A stretch of 42,744 bases of DNA from Bacteroidales bacterium. GTDB taxonomy: Bacteria > Bacteroidota > Bacteroidia > Bacteroidales > JAADJA01. Below, piece by piece: positions 25,358-34,104 of the stretch (position 1 is its first letter; the number at the start of each line of letters is the position of its first letter). Below the pieces are notes generated by a model. It saw only the letters and a program-made list of their open reading frames with translations. It was not told where the DNA came from and made no database searches. The position numbers were made by a program, and so were the translations under genes. Location: positions 1 through 42,744 of the forward strand of contig JAGQVF010000187.1 of the NCBI GenBank assembly GCA_020438135.1, written 5' to 3'.

Positions 25358-26971
25358 TTATTCCCATGCAAACTGTAATTCAGAAAAGGTGGTCAGGTGT
25401 GAAGCGATGATGATCTTCATCCAGGTTTCAAAATAATCACAGGCATCAGCATCTGCTGAATAATTATTAACACAATCAAGATAAACCCCCATGCCAACAT
25501 AACTGGTAACCAACTCTGGCATGTACATAATTGCATTGCTGTAAAACCTGCTTTCGTTATTCACAAGTAGTGTGATGTAGGATGAAATCAGGTAGTTTTG
25601 TTGATCCAACTGGTTGTAGTACGGATAATTTGCGTCAAGCACAATCCATCCTAAATCCGTAACGTCTGTATAAGTCTGGTTCAATGCAATGCCCTTATAT
25701 GCGCTGGAAGAGGTAAAGTCTTCATTGATGGTCCATCCACCTACTGTTTGGCCCAAAACACTCAAATTCATATTGTTGTAAAGTTCTGTTCCTGAAGCGA
25801 TCCAGGTCGATCCATAAACATTGTCGTCACCTCCAAAACTCAGTGAGTACCAATCAGACATGGGTAGGCCTGAAAGGTCAACCATAAAATTATTTTCGCT
25901 ATCCAAAACCAGTGGCATGCCTTCCGGAACAACGATTATTATTTCTTTGAGCGGATCTTCATATACATCGAATTCAAACGTTGAATAATCCAGGTGCAGC
26001 CCCATCGATTCAATTTCTGTGATCAGCATGTCGATGTTTTCCGTATCAAAGGAAGTTTCATATAATTCTTCGAATGTCCTTGTTTTCACATAATAAAATT
26101 CAAAGATACCATTGCTTTTTCCGGCATAAACCTTTTCGATGATCTCAAAAGCATCTTCTGTATCCAGGTTAACCGGATTTTCGTTGTTTTTAACATATTC
26201 TTTTTTGGTACTGATCTGTACTTTACTGCTATAATGCATTGGGCTGTTTTCGATACCTGCCGGAATATGTTTGTGTTCGGAAAGCTCAAGTTCAGCGAGG
26301 TATTTTGCAGGAATTCCCCAACTTACACTTTTGGTACCTGCATCCAACCCTCCTTCACCAATGGCAATCAGACTGCCGTCTCCATCCAGAAATACAGGAG
26401 CCCCGGAATAGCCGGGAAGAAGTGAACCATCAAGCATGATGATATCCAGATAAACATCAGGAACCTGGTATTGCGACAGGGTGGTAATCACATCGGGAGG
26501 CAGGGTATTGTATAGATTTTCCGGGTTTCCGGCTTCGGCCCTCGTTAATGGCTTTGAAACGCTTTTTCTCGCTCCACGGTTATATCCGATAGCGGTGATG
26601 TTTGTGCGATATGGAATCTGGTTTTCATTATATTTTGTTAAAGGAACAACGTTTGAGGGAACTTCGCTGCCATCCCTAACCTGCAGCAAAACCAGGTCAG
26701 CTTGCTGGTGAGTCTTTTTTATATCCGCTTTAAACCATTCTTCACCATTATATAAAACTAAAATTTCACCTTGTGGATGCATGGCATGTAGTGAGGTTAC
26801 CACCCAGTCTTTTTGTTTCCAAAGAAAACCGGTACAAACCGAAGGATCCGAGCCGGGAACTTTTACCATAATTTGAACGATAGACCTTCGTGCTTTGTCG
26901 TGGTCAATCTGGCTATGTGTTACAGTTGAAATAAAAAACGTAAATAAAATAGCGGATACAAGTTTATTCAT
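25358..26971 (-). CDS. Secreted trypsin-like serine protease with an unrecognised C-terminal region
   Basis: From the ATG at 26971 the protein has 537 residues, starting with a signal peptide (MNKLVSAILFTFFISTVTHS). The trypsin-like catalytic triad is visible: H62 in TSLHAM, D92 in QADLVLL, and S189 in PGYSGAPVF. The domain ends with GIPAKYL at about 222, in keeping with short bacterial S1-type proteases. The last 300 residues do not match a family I recognise; they contain a beta-rich part (YEDPLKEIIIVVPEG) and a helical Tyr/Asp-rich end with DCVNNYSADADACDYF. The frame also opens 4 codons upstream. The ATG at 26971 overlaps the last 8 bases of the upstream membrane-protein gene (ATGAATAA), so translation is probably coupled. 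The protease call is strong; the substrate is unknown. Confidence 0.85.
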   Translation of the reverse strand: MNKLVSAILFTFFISTVTHSQIDHDKARRSIVQIMVKVPGSDPSVCTGFLWKQKDWVVTSLHAMHPQGEILVLYNGEEWFKADIKKTHQQADLVLLQVRDGSEVPSNVVPLTKYNENQIPYRTNITAIGYNRGARKSVSKPLTRAEAGNPENLYNTLPPDVITTLSQYQVPDVYLDIIMLDGSLLPGYSGAPVFLDGDGSLIAIGEGGLDAGTKSVSWGIPAKYLAELELSEHKHIPAGIENSPMHYSSKVQISTKKEYVKNNENPVNLDTEDAFEIIEKVYAGKSNGIFEFYYVKTRTFEELYETSFDTENIDMLITEIESMGLHLDYSTFEFDVYEDPLKEIIIVVPEGMPLVLDSENNFMVDLSGLPMSDWYSLSFGGDDNVYGSTWIASGTELYNNMNLSVLGQTVGGWTINEDFTSSSAYKGIALNQTYTDVTDLGWIVLDANYPYYNQLDQQNYLISSYITLLVNNESRFYSNAIMYMPELVTSYVGMGVYLDCVNNYSADADACDYFETWMKIIIASHLTTFSELQFAWE

Positions 26972-27935
26972 GACAGAGTACATTTACGAGTGAAACAATA
27001 ACTTTGTGTTGATGTTTTTTATCTATTTTTTCGTTTAGAATGGTTAAACATTGGTCCCAAAAGGGATCCGCTTTCTGGAGTTCAGATTTAAGTTCTTTTA
27101 ATGGCATGTCGTGGAGTGAATCCCCAAAATCGATACACTTAATTTTATAAGCGGATTCCTGGGTTAGGTTGCAGATCACATCCCTGACTGCCAGCAGGGC
27201 ATCAACCCTTGCCTGTTCAGGTACATCCGGGTCAATATTTTCGGCCAGTTCTTTCCAGGTTCCACCTGAATTGGTGAAATTTCGTTTGATTTTATTAAAA
27301 GGCATATCCGCTCGTGAAGTTTCAAGCATCCGGCACTCGCCAATTTGCACGGTTGAAGAGAAAAGTACATTGTTTCTTTTTGCCATGTTGATTTGATTCC
27401 GGTCAGCCATCATAGGAGTTTTCCCTTTTTCATTTTTTCCATCTTTGTCAGTGGCAGATGCCTCATTCGAAACAATCAAACGATCCTTCCATTCCGGTGG
27501 AATAAGTCCAAATTCCTGGTAAACAATAAAATTATTGGCTTCCTTTTCGGAATATCCAAGTGCTTTGTACTCTTCCTGCAATTCATTCAGTGAGGGTGCC
27601 AGGGGATTGTGACTCCGGATGTACAGTCCGGAAAGAATTCCGACCACTGCAAACACACCAAAAGCCCCGATCCGAACACTCTTAATGGTATTGAAATAGG
27701 TTTCTTTAAGACCTATTAGCAGGATCAATAAGGAGGACAAAGTTCCGATAAATGCACTCACGACCGGCGAAACCGCCAAACCAAGCAGCAATCCAAGCAA
27801 CAACCCAACTCCCATTCCATTGAATAGTGCAGCTAAAAGCGCAGATGTACCGGATGATCCTGATCCGGAAATTTTTTCAGGGATAACGTCATTCGCCTCC
27901 AACGATGTTTGAAGCGTAGATTTATCATTTTCCAT
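26964..27935 (-). CDS. Membrane protein of unknown function, coupled to the protease gene
   Basis: This 323-residue protein is not one I recognise. A Ser/Gly-rich N-terminus (about 1-32) is followed by two tightly packed hydrophobic segments (about 33-56 with GLLLGLLLGL, and 57-76) and a third at about 86-106. Residues after 110 are soluble and charged: first a helix of the type LQEEYKALGYSEKEANNF, then a Lys/Asp-rich linker (160-175), then a domain with the cysteines C201, C244 and C254. No signal peptide cleavage site is obvious. The stop codon overlaps the start of the trypsin-like protease by 8 bases, so the two proteins are probably made together. It could anchor, sense or inhibit the protease, but nothing in the sequence proves this. 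Confidence 0.7.
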   Translation of the reverse strand: MENDKSTLQTSLEANDVIPEKISGSGSSGTSALLAALFNGMGVGLLLGLLLGLAVSPVVSAFIGTLSSLLILLIGLKETYFNTIKSVRIGAFGVFAVVGILSGLYIRSHNPLAPSLNELQEEYKALGYSEKEANNFIVYQEFGLIPPEWKDRLIVSNEASATDKDGKNEKGKTPMMADRNQINMAKRNNVLFSSTVQIGECRMLETSRADMPFNKIKRNFTNSGGTWKELAENIDPDVPEQARVDALLAVRDVICNLTQESAYKIKCIDFGDSLHDMPLKELKSELQKADPFWDQCLTILNEKIDKKHQHKVIVSLVNVLCHE

Positions 27936-28142
27936 AACGTAGGGATATAGTTTATTTATAACTGGTTTAACAACAGATCCATCAGGTAACGAGATATTTT
28001 TGACGAATCGATTAACGTAATTAACACCAAATCATATGCAAATAAACAAACAGGGAATAGATTTGTTGCAACGGCTTAGTTTACATGCGTTTCAGGAAAT
28101 ATATGACGGCTTAAAATAAACAGAATAGCTGAGCAGCTAGGT

Positions 28143-28844
28143 TTACTCCAAACCTTTCACGCGGGGTATTCCGGCAATAAAATCTTTCAAATAAAAAGGT
28201 TCAAAATAGGCTGTGTCCTCATAATTTTTTGCCATATAGGCTTCAAGGGCAGGCTTAACCAGAAAAGCTGCAGATGGATTGATATGATCGATAAATATTG
28301 CATTGGGATGTGCGATGGTACCCCTGCACTTATCTGATCCATTACCAAAAAAAACTACCAGGTGCTTTTCAAGGTATTCGAAAAAAGAGTTTTCATCGAT
28401 GATTTCAGCTTTTGTTTCACGGACCATTTTACCCTCTCCATCGAAGAGAGCATCATACACTTCCATTCTCCGGGCATCGATCATCGGACAAAAAAGATGG
28501 TTTGTCGTATTCCTATCATGCAACCCCGCTATCATTCCGGAAGCCATTGAGCTAAGTGTATTGATAGCTATCAGCGGGATATCGCCTGCGTAGCACAGCC
28601 CTTTTGCTGTGGAAACCCCGATTCGTAATCCTGTATAGGAGCCTGGTCCTTTACTAACAACAACAGCATCAAGGTCCTTTACAGAGAGATGATTTTCCTT
28701 CATCAGGGAATCAATAAATACTGTAACGACCTCGGCATGTGAATTTTTTCTGACCGATTCTTTTATCGAAATGACACCCTGTTGATCAGCGATAGCAACA
28801 GAACATATTTCAGAAGCCGTTTCAATACAAAGGAATACCGGCAT
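28143..28844 (-). CDS. tsaB: TsaB, subunit of the tRNA t6A synthesis complex
   Basis: TsaB pairs with TsaD and TsaE to attach threonylcarbamoyl to A37 of tRNAs that read ANN codons. The 233-residue protein has the ASKHA-type N-terminus (FLCIETASEICSVAIAD), the characteristic SKGPGSYTGLRIGVSTAKGL segment (residues 65-84) and MIDARRMEVYDALF in the second half. Length is normal. TsaB is a degenerate paralogue of TsaD and lacks the metal-binding His pair. The gene lies only 6 bases after the adaptor gene, so the two are co-transcribed, which is an unusual partner for tsaB. No convincing U-tract terminator follows; a small hairpin sits next to the stop (28123-28139). Confidence 0.95.
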   Translation of the reverse strand: MPVFLCIETASEICSVAIADQQGVISIKESVRKNSHAEVVTVFIDSLMKENHLSVKDLDAVVVSKGPGSYTGLRIGVSTAKGLCYAGDIPLIAINTLSSMASGMIAGLHDRNTTNHLFCPMIDARRMEVYDALFDGEGKMVRETKAEIIDENSFFEYLEKHLVVFFGNGSDKCRGTIAHPNAIFIDHINPSAAFLVKPALEAYMAKNYEDTAYFEPFYLKDFIAGIPRVKGLE

Positions 28845-28850
28845 AAATAA

Positions 28851-30197
28851 TTAATCTTCAGTAAATAATTCTTTTCTGTCGACTTTTTGTACCGGGTCTC
28901 CATCTTTGAGTTTATCAGAAACGGCACGATAGGGTCCGGTAATGATCTCATCCCCCTCATTTGCTCCATCCAAAATACGAATGTACATATTGTCCTGCAC
29001 TCCTGTTTTCACCTTGCGCATCAATGCTTTACCCTCCTGAAACAGAAATACTACTTCCACGAGGTCTTCCTTTTCAGCGGATGAGTTTTCTCCCGAAACT
29101 TTGCTTTGCTGCCGGTCGTTTTCTTTGTTTGCCGTATCGGGTCGGGTAGTTACAGCCTGAATCGGAACCGTTAATATATTGTTCGCGGTTTGGGTTTGAA
29201 TTTCAACAGTAGCTGACATACCCGGACGGAACGGAGACCTTATTACCATGTTGCCTGATAATAAATGATCATATGAATCTTCGAGAATGAGAATTTTTAC
29301 TTCGAAATTAGTAACCTGATCGGCACTCACACCGGTAACATTGGCCGAAGTAGCCATTTCAAGCACCACTCCCCTGAATTTTTCTTCGAGATAGGCATCT
29401 ACTTCAATGATACAGGTATCTCCATTGCTTACACGGACAATATCATTTTCATTAACTTCAACCAACACGATCATCCGTGAAAGATTTGCGATTCGCATTA
29501 TTTCTGTACCTGCTGAAAACTGTGAAGCCCCTGTAACACGTTCCCCTTTTTCGACGCTAAGTCTGCTTACAGTACCATCATCCGGTGCATAAATCGCGGT
29601 TCTTTTGAGGTTTTCACCGGCTTCACGTAAAGTTGCCTCCGAGCTGCTCACCGAAAACTCCGCTGCTTTCACATTTTCTTCAGCAGCTTTCACCTCAGCT
29701 TTTGCTACTTCGAATGCAGACAGTGCACCGTCATAATCAGATTGTGAGATCACCTGCTGTTCGAACAGTTTTTCGTTTCGTTTGAAGTCCTCTTCAGCTT
29801 TCACAAATTGTGCATTAGCCTGCGCCAGTCGGGCCCTTGCATTGGCAAGATTTGCTTGTTGCATTTTCAGCGATGCTTCAATTTGCTCGTAATTGGTTTT
29901 ATAGATTTCCGGATCAATTTTAGCAAGTAGATCGCCTTTTTCAACTTCATCACCTTCTTTTACATACAAATCGACCACTTCACCTGAAATATACGGACTG
30001 ATTTTAATATCTTTTTCCGGTTGAATTTTGCCATTGGCTGAAACGGTTTCAACGATGGTTCGTTTTGTAACTTGTTCCGTTGTAACCTTGATTTCCGGAC
30101 CACCTTTTTTCTGAGTGACAGCAATAAGTAATAAAATGACTAACAGGCCAAGGGCACTCCAAAGTAAAATCTTGTTACGTTTCGATTTGTTTGCCAT
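28851..30197 (-). CDS. Periplasmic adaptor (HlyD/MacA family) of a tripartite efflux system
   Basis: This is a 448-residue membrane-fusion protein that bridges an inner-membrane pump and a TolC-type channel. One N-terminal membrane helix (about 10-26) is followed by the lipoyl half GEVVDLYVKEGDEVEKGDLL (about 70-89), a long coiled-coil hairpin rich in Ala/Glu (about 95-200), the second lipoyl half (YAPDDGTVSRLSVEKGERV), and beta-barrel and membrane-proximal domains up to about 440. The architecture fits MacA-like adaptors, which usually work with an ABC-type MacB pump. No pump gene lies next to it: tsaB follows after 6 bases and TolC precedes it beyond a terminator. It may use a pump encoded elsewhere. 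Confidence 0.9.
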   Translation of the reverse strand: MANKSKRNKILLWSALGLLVILLLIAVTQKKGGPEIKVTTEQVTKRTIVETVSANGKIQPEKDIKISPYISGEVVDLYVKEGDEVEKGDLLAKIDPEIYKTNYEQIEASLKMQQANLANARARLAQANAQFVKAEEDFKRNEKLFEQQVISQSDYDGALSAFEVAKAEVKAAEENVKAAEFSVSSSEATLREAGENLKRTAIYAPDDGTVSRLSVEKGERVTGASQFSAGTEIMRIANLSRMIVLVEVNENDIVRVSNGDTCIIEVDAYLEEKFRGVVLEMATSANVTGVSADQVTNFEVKILILEDSYDHLLSGNMVIRSPFRPGMSATVEIQTQTANNILTVPIQAVTTRPDTANKENDRQQSKVSGENSSAEKEDLVEVVFLFQEGKALMRKVKTGVQDNMYIRILDGANEGDEIITGPYRAVSDKLKDGDPVQKVDRKELFTED

Positions 30198-30268
30198 GAA
30201 TAGTTTTTTTAAGGTGAAAACCTGACGGCTAAATTACTGAATTTTCCCACGAAAACTTTTGATTGTTT

Positions 30269-30304
30269 TAAAAAAACAAAGCACAGAAACGGGCCTGTGC
30301 TTTG
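30269..30304 (-). terminator. Terminator between tolC-like and adaptor genes
   Basis: Minus-strand arms CAAAGCACAG (30304-30295) and CTGTGCTTTG (30286-30277) pair perfectly around an 8-base loop and lead into an eight-base T tract. It would end or attenuate the TolC transcript before the adaptor gene. Confidence 0.85.
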
Positions 30305-30328
30305 TTTGATTTATTTTCAATATACTCA

Positions 30329-31762
30329 TTATCTTTCGAGTGTGAGCGGTCTACCCAGGTAGAAATCAATCACGGTTGTTCGGAAAACAAAATCATATTT
30401 GGCTTGAATTGCTTCCGACAGTGCATTGTTATATTCCTTTTTTGCATCATTGTATTCCACTGAATTGATAAGCCCGACATTGTATTTTTGTTCGGCATAT
30501 TTAAAAGACTCACCGGTTGCCTGCACTTTCTTTTGTGCCGATTTATGTCTGTTGTGTGCAGCAACAGCATCGTTGTAAGCCTGCTGAATGGTTTTATACA
30601 AGTTATTCTTTTGCAAGGCGAGGTCAAGATTGGCATTTTCAATTCCGATTTTCGCCTGGGCTACTGCTGACCGGCTTGCCCAACCATTAAATATCGGAAT
30701 ACTGAGATTTAAACCAACCGTTTCGTTCAGATTGTCTTCGAGCTGATCTCCAAAAGGTTTGGGTTTAAATGAACCATAACTCTGGATCATTGTGTATACG
30801 GGCGTATTGTCAGGTTTAAGATAACCTATTTGCAACTCTTCGAAATACGAATCCTGACCAATTTGATTTGCACCTGAATATCCGGAACCGATCGAGCCAT
30901 TCAACGAAAGCCTCGGATAATAGGTGCCCCTGGCAATTTTCAGTTGTGTAATGGCACTTTGTACATTCATCTCTGAGCTTTGAATTTCAGGACGAATTTC
31001 AACCGCCTGGTTAAAGATCTTTTGAGGAGTAAAAATTTCGGGCTGTTCAATAATTCCCAGTTCAGGCTTTTCAATCTGGAATCCGGTGGGCGTCTCCAGT
31101 TCCATCAACTGTGACAAATTAAGAAAGGCCAAATCAAGATTATTTTGAGCCTCTACCAACGACAGTTCCTCAGATGCAAGCTGTGCTTCGATGATCAGGA
31201 GATCACCTTTGGCAAGTGTGCCGGCATCAACGAGTTTGCCGGTCCGGTCGGCCTGTTGCCTGGTAATTTGTAATTGATTTTCAGCGATGGCGACATATTC
31301 CATATAATATAATGTTTGAAGGTATTCGGTGGCTACGGATATGGAAATGTCGTCTTTATAGTAATCATAATCGTATTGGGCCTTCATCAGGTTAAATTTA
31401 TTTTGTTTAACAGAATTAACTTGTTGCAAACCGCTAAACAAATTAACATCTCCCGATACATATAGATTATTCGACCGCACCCTGTCGGTTGCAAACTCGT
31501 TGGTAAACGGGTCGATACGCTGGCCCCAGTTGTAACCATGAGAAGCAAAAGCATTCAAACTGGGCAATAAATCCAGTTTGCTTTGCAGCAACAGTTCTTC
31601 CTGATATTCAATATTCAGGTACTGTTTTTTAATGTTAATATTGTGCTCAAGCGCATAATCGATACATTCTTCCAGATTCCAGACTTTATTTTCCTGTGCC
31701 TGCAAACCTGTAAAAAGAATAAAAGATAAAGACAATACCAAAAGCTTTCGATAAATCCTCAT
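30329..31762 (-). CDS. TolC-family outer-membrane efflux channel
   Basis: This 477-residue protein has a signal peptide (MRIYRKLLVLSLSFILFTGLQAQ) and the two-fold repeat of TolC proteins, each half with long helices. The first half opens with WNLEECIDYALEHNINIKK (about 30-48), the second with FNQAVEIRPEIQSSEMNVQSA (shortened here), and helical parts are rich in Ala, Asn and Gln such as SYDYA- and YNDAVAAHNRHKSAQKKV-type stretches. The segment LNLSIPIFNGW is the typical strand before the second helical half. The open frame extends to 31840, but the added residues would disrupt the signal peptide, so I start at the ATG at 31762. It sits upstream of the adaptor gene but is separated from it by a terminator. 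Confidence 0.93.
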   Translation of the reverse strand: MRIYRKLLVLSLSFILFTGLQAQENKVWNLEECIDYALEHNINIKKQYLNIEYQEELLLQSKLDLLPSLNAFASHGYNWGQRIDPFTNEFATDRVRSNNLYVSGDVNLFSGLQQVNSVKQNKFNLMKAQYDYDYYKDDISISVATEYLQTLYYMEYVAIAENQLQITRQQADRTGKLVDAGTLAKGDLLIIEAQLASEELSLVEAQNNLDLAFLNLSQLMELETPTGFQIEKPELGIIEQPEIFTPQKIFNQAVEIRPEIQSSEMNVQSAITQLKIARGTYYPRLSLNGSIGSGYSGANQIGQDSYFEELQIGYLKPDNTPVYTMIQSYGSFKPKPFGDQLEDNLNETVGLNLSIPIFNGWASRSAVAQAKIGIENANLDLALQKNNLYKTIQQAYNDAVAAHNRHKSAQKKVQATGESFKYAEQKYNVGLINSVEYNDAKKEYNNALSEAIQAKYDFVFRTTVIDFYLGRPLTLER

Positions 31763-32068
31763 GAGTGCTATTTTTTTGAAAATTTGATAAAACTTATCTG
31801 ATTTGATCATATTCCTGCTATTCATGACCAGGTTGTTCAATGAGTTCAGATTTTAACTAATAATATGCCAAGCTTATAACCACCTGAAAACTAATCAAAT
31901 TAAAATCCCGCTCCGATTGATGTAGATTTTATATGTTCAGATAATTACAGGATTTGTTCAGTTATGAACATGTAAACATCCAAAGCCGTATTATAGTATT
32001 CAAAAGTAAAAGTAATTTTTGAGAACTTCGAAAAAGTATACATTTGTCCGTCAACAATTTTTATAAAT
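31763..32068. other. Divergent promoter region between the tolC-like gene and adenine deaminase
   Basis: About 306 bases, AT-rich, with no coding frame. A promoter for adenine deaminase is visible near the right end; I see no TAnnTTTG box for the tolC-like gene. Confidence 0.6.
32018..32046 (+). promoter_or_regulatory. Promoter of adenine deaminase
   Basis: TTTG (32018-32021) and TACATTTG (32039-32046) are separated by 17 bases, close to the Bacteroidota -33/-7 spacing. The start codon is 22 bases further. Confidence 0.5.
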
Positions 32069-33703
32069 ATGAAAACACAGTCTTTCGAAGGCAATATTAT
32101 CGATGTTGTAAATAAGGAGATCTTTCCTGGGGTTGTAACCATCTCGAACGGGTATATCAAATCTCTGGAGAGAAAAAAAACAAACAGCAACAAATACATA
32201 TCTCCTGGTCTAGTGGATGCCCATATACACATCGAAAGCTCCATGCTTATTCCTTCGAGGTTTGCTGAAATCGCTGTGAAACACGGAACAGTCGCAACAG
32301 TTTCCGATCCGCATGAGATTGCAAATGTGCTTGGTACAAAGGGAATTGATTTTATGATTGAAAACAGCAAACAGGTTCCGTTTAAGTTCTTTTTTGGTGC
32401 ACCCTCTTGTGTTCCTGCAACCAGTTTTGAATCTTCCGGAGCTGTGATTGGTGAATACGAAATTGAAGAATTGCTGCGTCGAAAGGATATCAAATATCTT
32501 TCTGAAATGATGAATTATCCGGGTGTATTGTTCGACGATACAGAGGTAATGGCAAAGCTGAAACTGGCCCGGAAATACGGGAAACCCGTGGATGGTCATG
32601 CGCCCGGCCTACAGGCCGGGGAAGCAAAAAAATATGTAGAAAGCGGAATTTCAACCGATCACGAGTGTTTTAACCTCGAAGAAGCTCTCGAAAAAATCAA
32701 ATACGGAATGAAGATCCAGATCAGGGAGGGTAGTGCTGCAAAAAACTTTGAAACCCTTATCCCTCTAATGAAAGATCATGCCGGGGATATTATGTTCTGC
32801 TCCGACGATAAACATCCTGATGACCTGATCCGGGGACACATGAATGAAATTGTTAAACGAACCATCAATAAAGGATTTGATCCATTGGAGGTCATTCGTG
32901 TTGCGACTTATAATCCCATCCGGCATTACGACCTGGAGGTTGGGCTATTGCAACCTGGTGATCCGGCCGATTTTATCATCCTTGATAATCTGAACGATTT
33001 CAATGTACTTGAAACCTACATAAACGGACAAAAAGTTGCCGGGAAGGGCAACAGCTTCATTTTGCCAGAATACAGTGAAAAACCCAATATTTTTGAAGCA
33101 GAGAAAATTGAAGAAAAGGATATTGAGGTTTTTGATGAAAAAAGAGAAATCCGGGTCATCAAAGCGATCGACGGAGAATTGATTACTGAAAGTTTTACTG
33201 CATCCCCTTTGTCCATTCATGGAAAAGTTGTGAGTGATGTTTCGAGAGATATCCTGAAACTGGTGGTATTAAACCGTTATCAAAAGACAGCTCCTGCAGT
33301 TGCTTTTATTAACGGTTTCGGGATCAAAAAGGGAGCCATTGCTTCAACGGTAGCACACGACAGTCATAACATCATCGCAGTCGGCACCAGTGATGAAGAA
33401 CTGGTAAATGCCATTAATCTGGTGATTGATTCGAAAGGTGGAATTTCATTGACCGAGGGTGAGATTAACCAGATTTTGCCTCTTCCCATAGCCGGTATTA
33501 TGTCTGATGAAAATGGATACAATGTTGCCGGAAAATATGAGAAACTCGATAGCACTGCAAAAAGTTTACTAGGCTCCGGATTAAAAGCTCCTTTTATGAC
33601 CCTTTCCTTCATGGCTCTGCTCGTGATCCCGGCACTAAAACTGAGTGATAAAGGTTTGTTTGACGGGAACTCGTTTTCCTTTACTTCGCTTTACGCTATA
33701 TAG
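32069..33703 (+). CDS. ade: Adenine deaminase
   Basis: This cytoplasmic amidohydrolase converts adenine to hypoxanthine and ammonia in purine salvage. The metal-binding HxH motif is in VDAHIHIES (H52, H54), and further metal or active-site candidates are HAPGLQ, STDHECFN and CSDDKHPDDLIRGH, the last containing the metal Asp. The C-terminal half has the family-specific region NGFGIKKGAIASTVAHDSHN. Length of 544 residues is slightly shorter than B. subtilis AdeC but complete. It has its own promoter. A small ArsR-type regulator gene follows after 78 bases, with its own promoter-like sequence, so a regulatory link is possible but unproven. Confidence 0.95.
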   Translation: MKTQSFEGNIIDVVNKEIFPGVVTISNGYIKSLERKKTNSNKYISPGLVDAHIHIESSMLIPSRFAEIAVKHGTVATVSDPHEIANVLGTKGIDFMIENSKQVPFKFFFGAPSCVPATSFESSGAVIGEYEIEELLRRKDIKYLSEMMNYPGVLFDDTEVMAKLKLARKYGKPVDGHAPGLQAGEAKKYVESGISTDHECFNLEEALEKIKYGMKIQIREGSAAKNFETLIPLMKDHAGDIMFCSDDKHPDDLIRGHMNEIVKRTINKGFDPLEVIRVATYNPIRHYDLEVGLLQPGDPADFIILDNLNDFNVLETYINGQKVAGKGNSFILPEYSEKPNIFEAEKIEEKDIEVFDEKREIRVIKAIDGELITESFTASPLSIHGKVVSDVSRDILKLVVLNRYQKTAPAVAFINGFGIKKGAIASTVAHDSHNIIAVGTSDEELVNAINLVIDSKGGISLTEGEINQILPLPIAGIMSDENGYNVAGKYEKLDSTAKSLLGSGLKAPFMTLSFMALLVIPALKLSDKGLFDGNSFSFTSLYAI

Positions 33704-33737
33704 ATTAATTCTAAATATCTACATATTTATTTTCCTG

Positions 33738-33759
33738 ATATGTTTTTTCCATATATTTG
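33738..33759 (+). promoter_or_regulatory. Candidate promoter and operator of the ArsR-type gene
   Basis: TATATTTG (33752-33759) matches the -7 consensus. The inverted repeat ATATG (33738-33742) / CATAT (33750-33754) overlaps it, and another, AAATAT/ATATTT (33713-33718 and 33723-33728), lies upstream. Either could be an operator for self-repression. Confidence 0.35.
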
Positions 33760-33781
33760 CCCAAATAATATTTAATCAGTT

Positions 33782-34081
33782 ATGGGAAAACTAGTTCTTG
33801 ATATCACAAAACTGGAAATGGCAGCCAGTAAACTGAGGGCTATTGCACATCCAATGAGGATTGCCATCATTGATTTGTTGAATGAGAAACCTAAGATGAG
33901 TGTAACCGAAATCTACAGCAAACTTGATATTGAGCAGGCGTCGGCGTCACATCACCTGAATATTCTCAAAAACAAAGGAGTTTTAATTAGTAAAAGAGAA
34001 GGTAAGAAAATCTTTTATTCCCTGAAAAGCGTCACGCTCACTGAGATCATCGAGTGTATTAACCGATGCAATGAGGAATAG
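33782..34081 (+). CDS. ArsR-family winged-helix transcriptional regulator
   Basis: This 99-residue DNA-binding protein has the ArsR fold: KLRAIAHPMRIAIIDLLN (about 17-34), then the recognition region SVTEIYSKLDIEQASASHHL (about 40-59, SASHHL marking the recognition helix), then the wing KREGKKIFYSLK (about 71-82). ArsR proteins repress operons as dimers and often sense metals. The classical ELCVCDL metal site is missing and the protein has only the late cysteines in ECINRCNEE, so the signal may be another ligand or redox state. The gene follows adenine deaminase and converges on rsmA with a 23-base gap. Confidence 0.88.
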   Translation: MGKLVLDITKLEMAASKLRAIAHPMRIAIIDLLNEKPKMSVTEIYSKLDIEQASASHHLNILKNKGVLISKREGKKIFYSLKSVTLTEIIECINRCNEE

Positions 34082-34104
34082 AAGGTAACAGAATCAGGTC
34101 TTCA

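Noticed and set aside
31945-32493. A 182-codon minus-strand frame opposite the start of adenine deaminase
   Set aside because: It overlaps a highly conserved gene and has no signal peptide, motif or promoter of its own.
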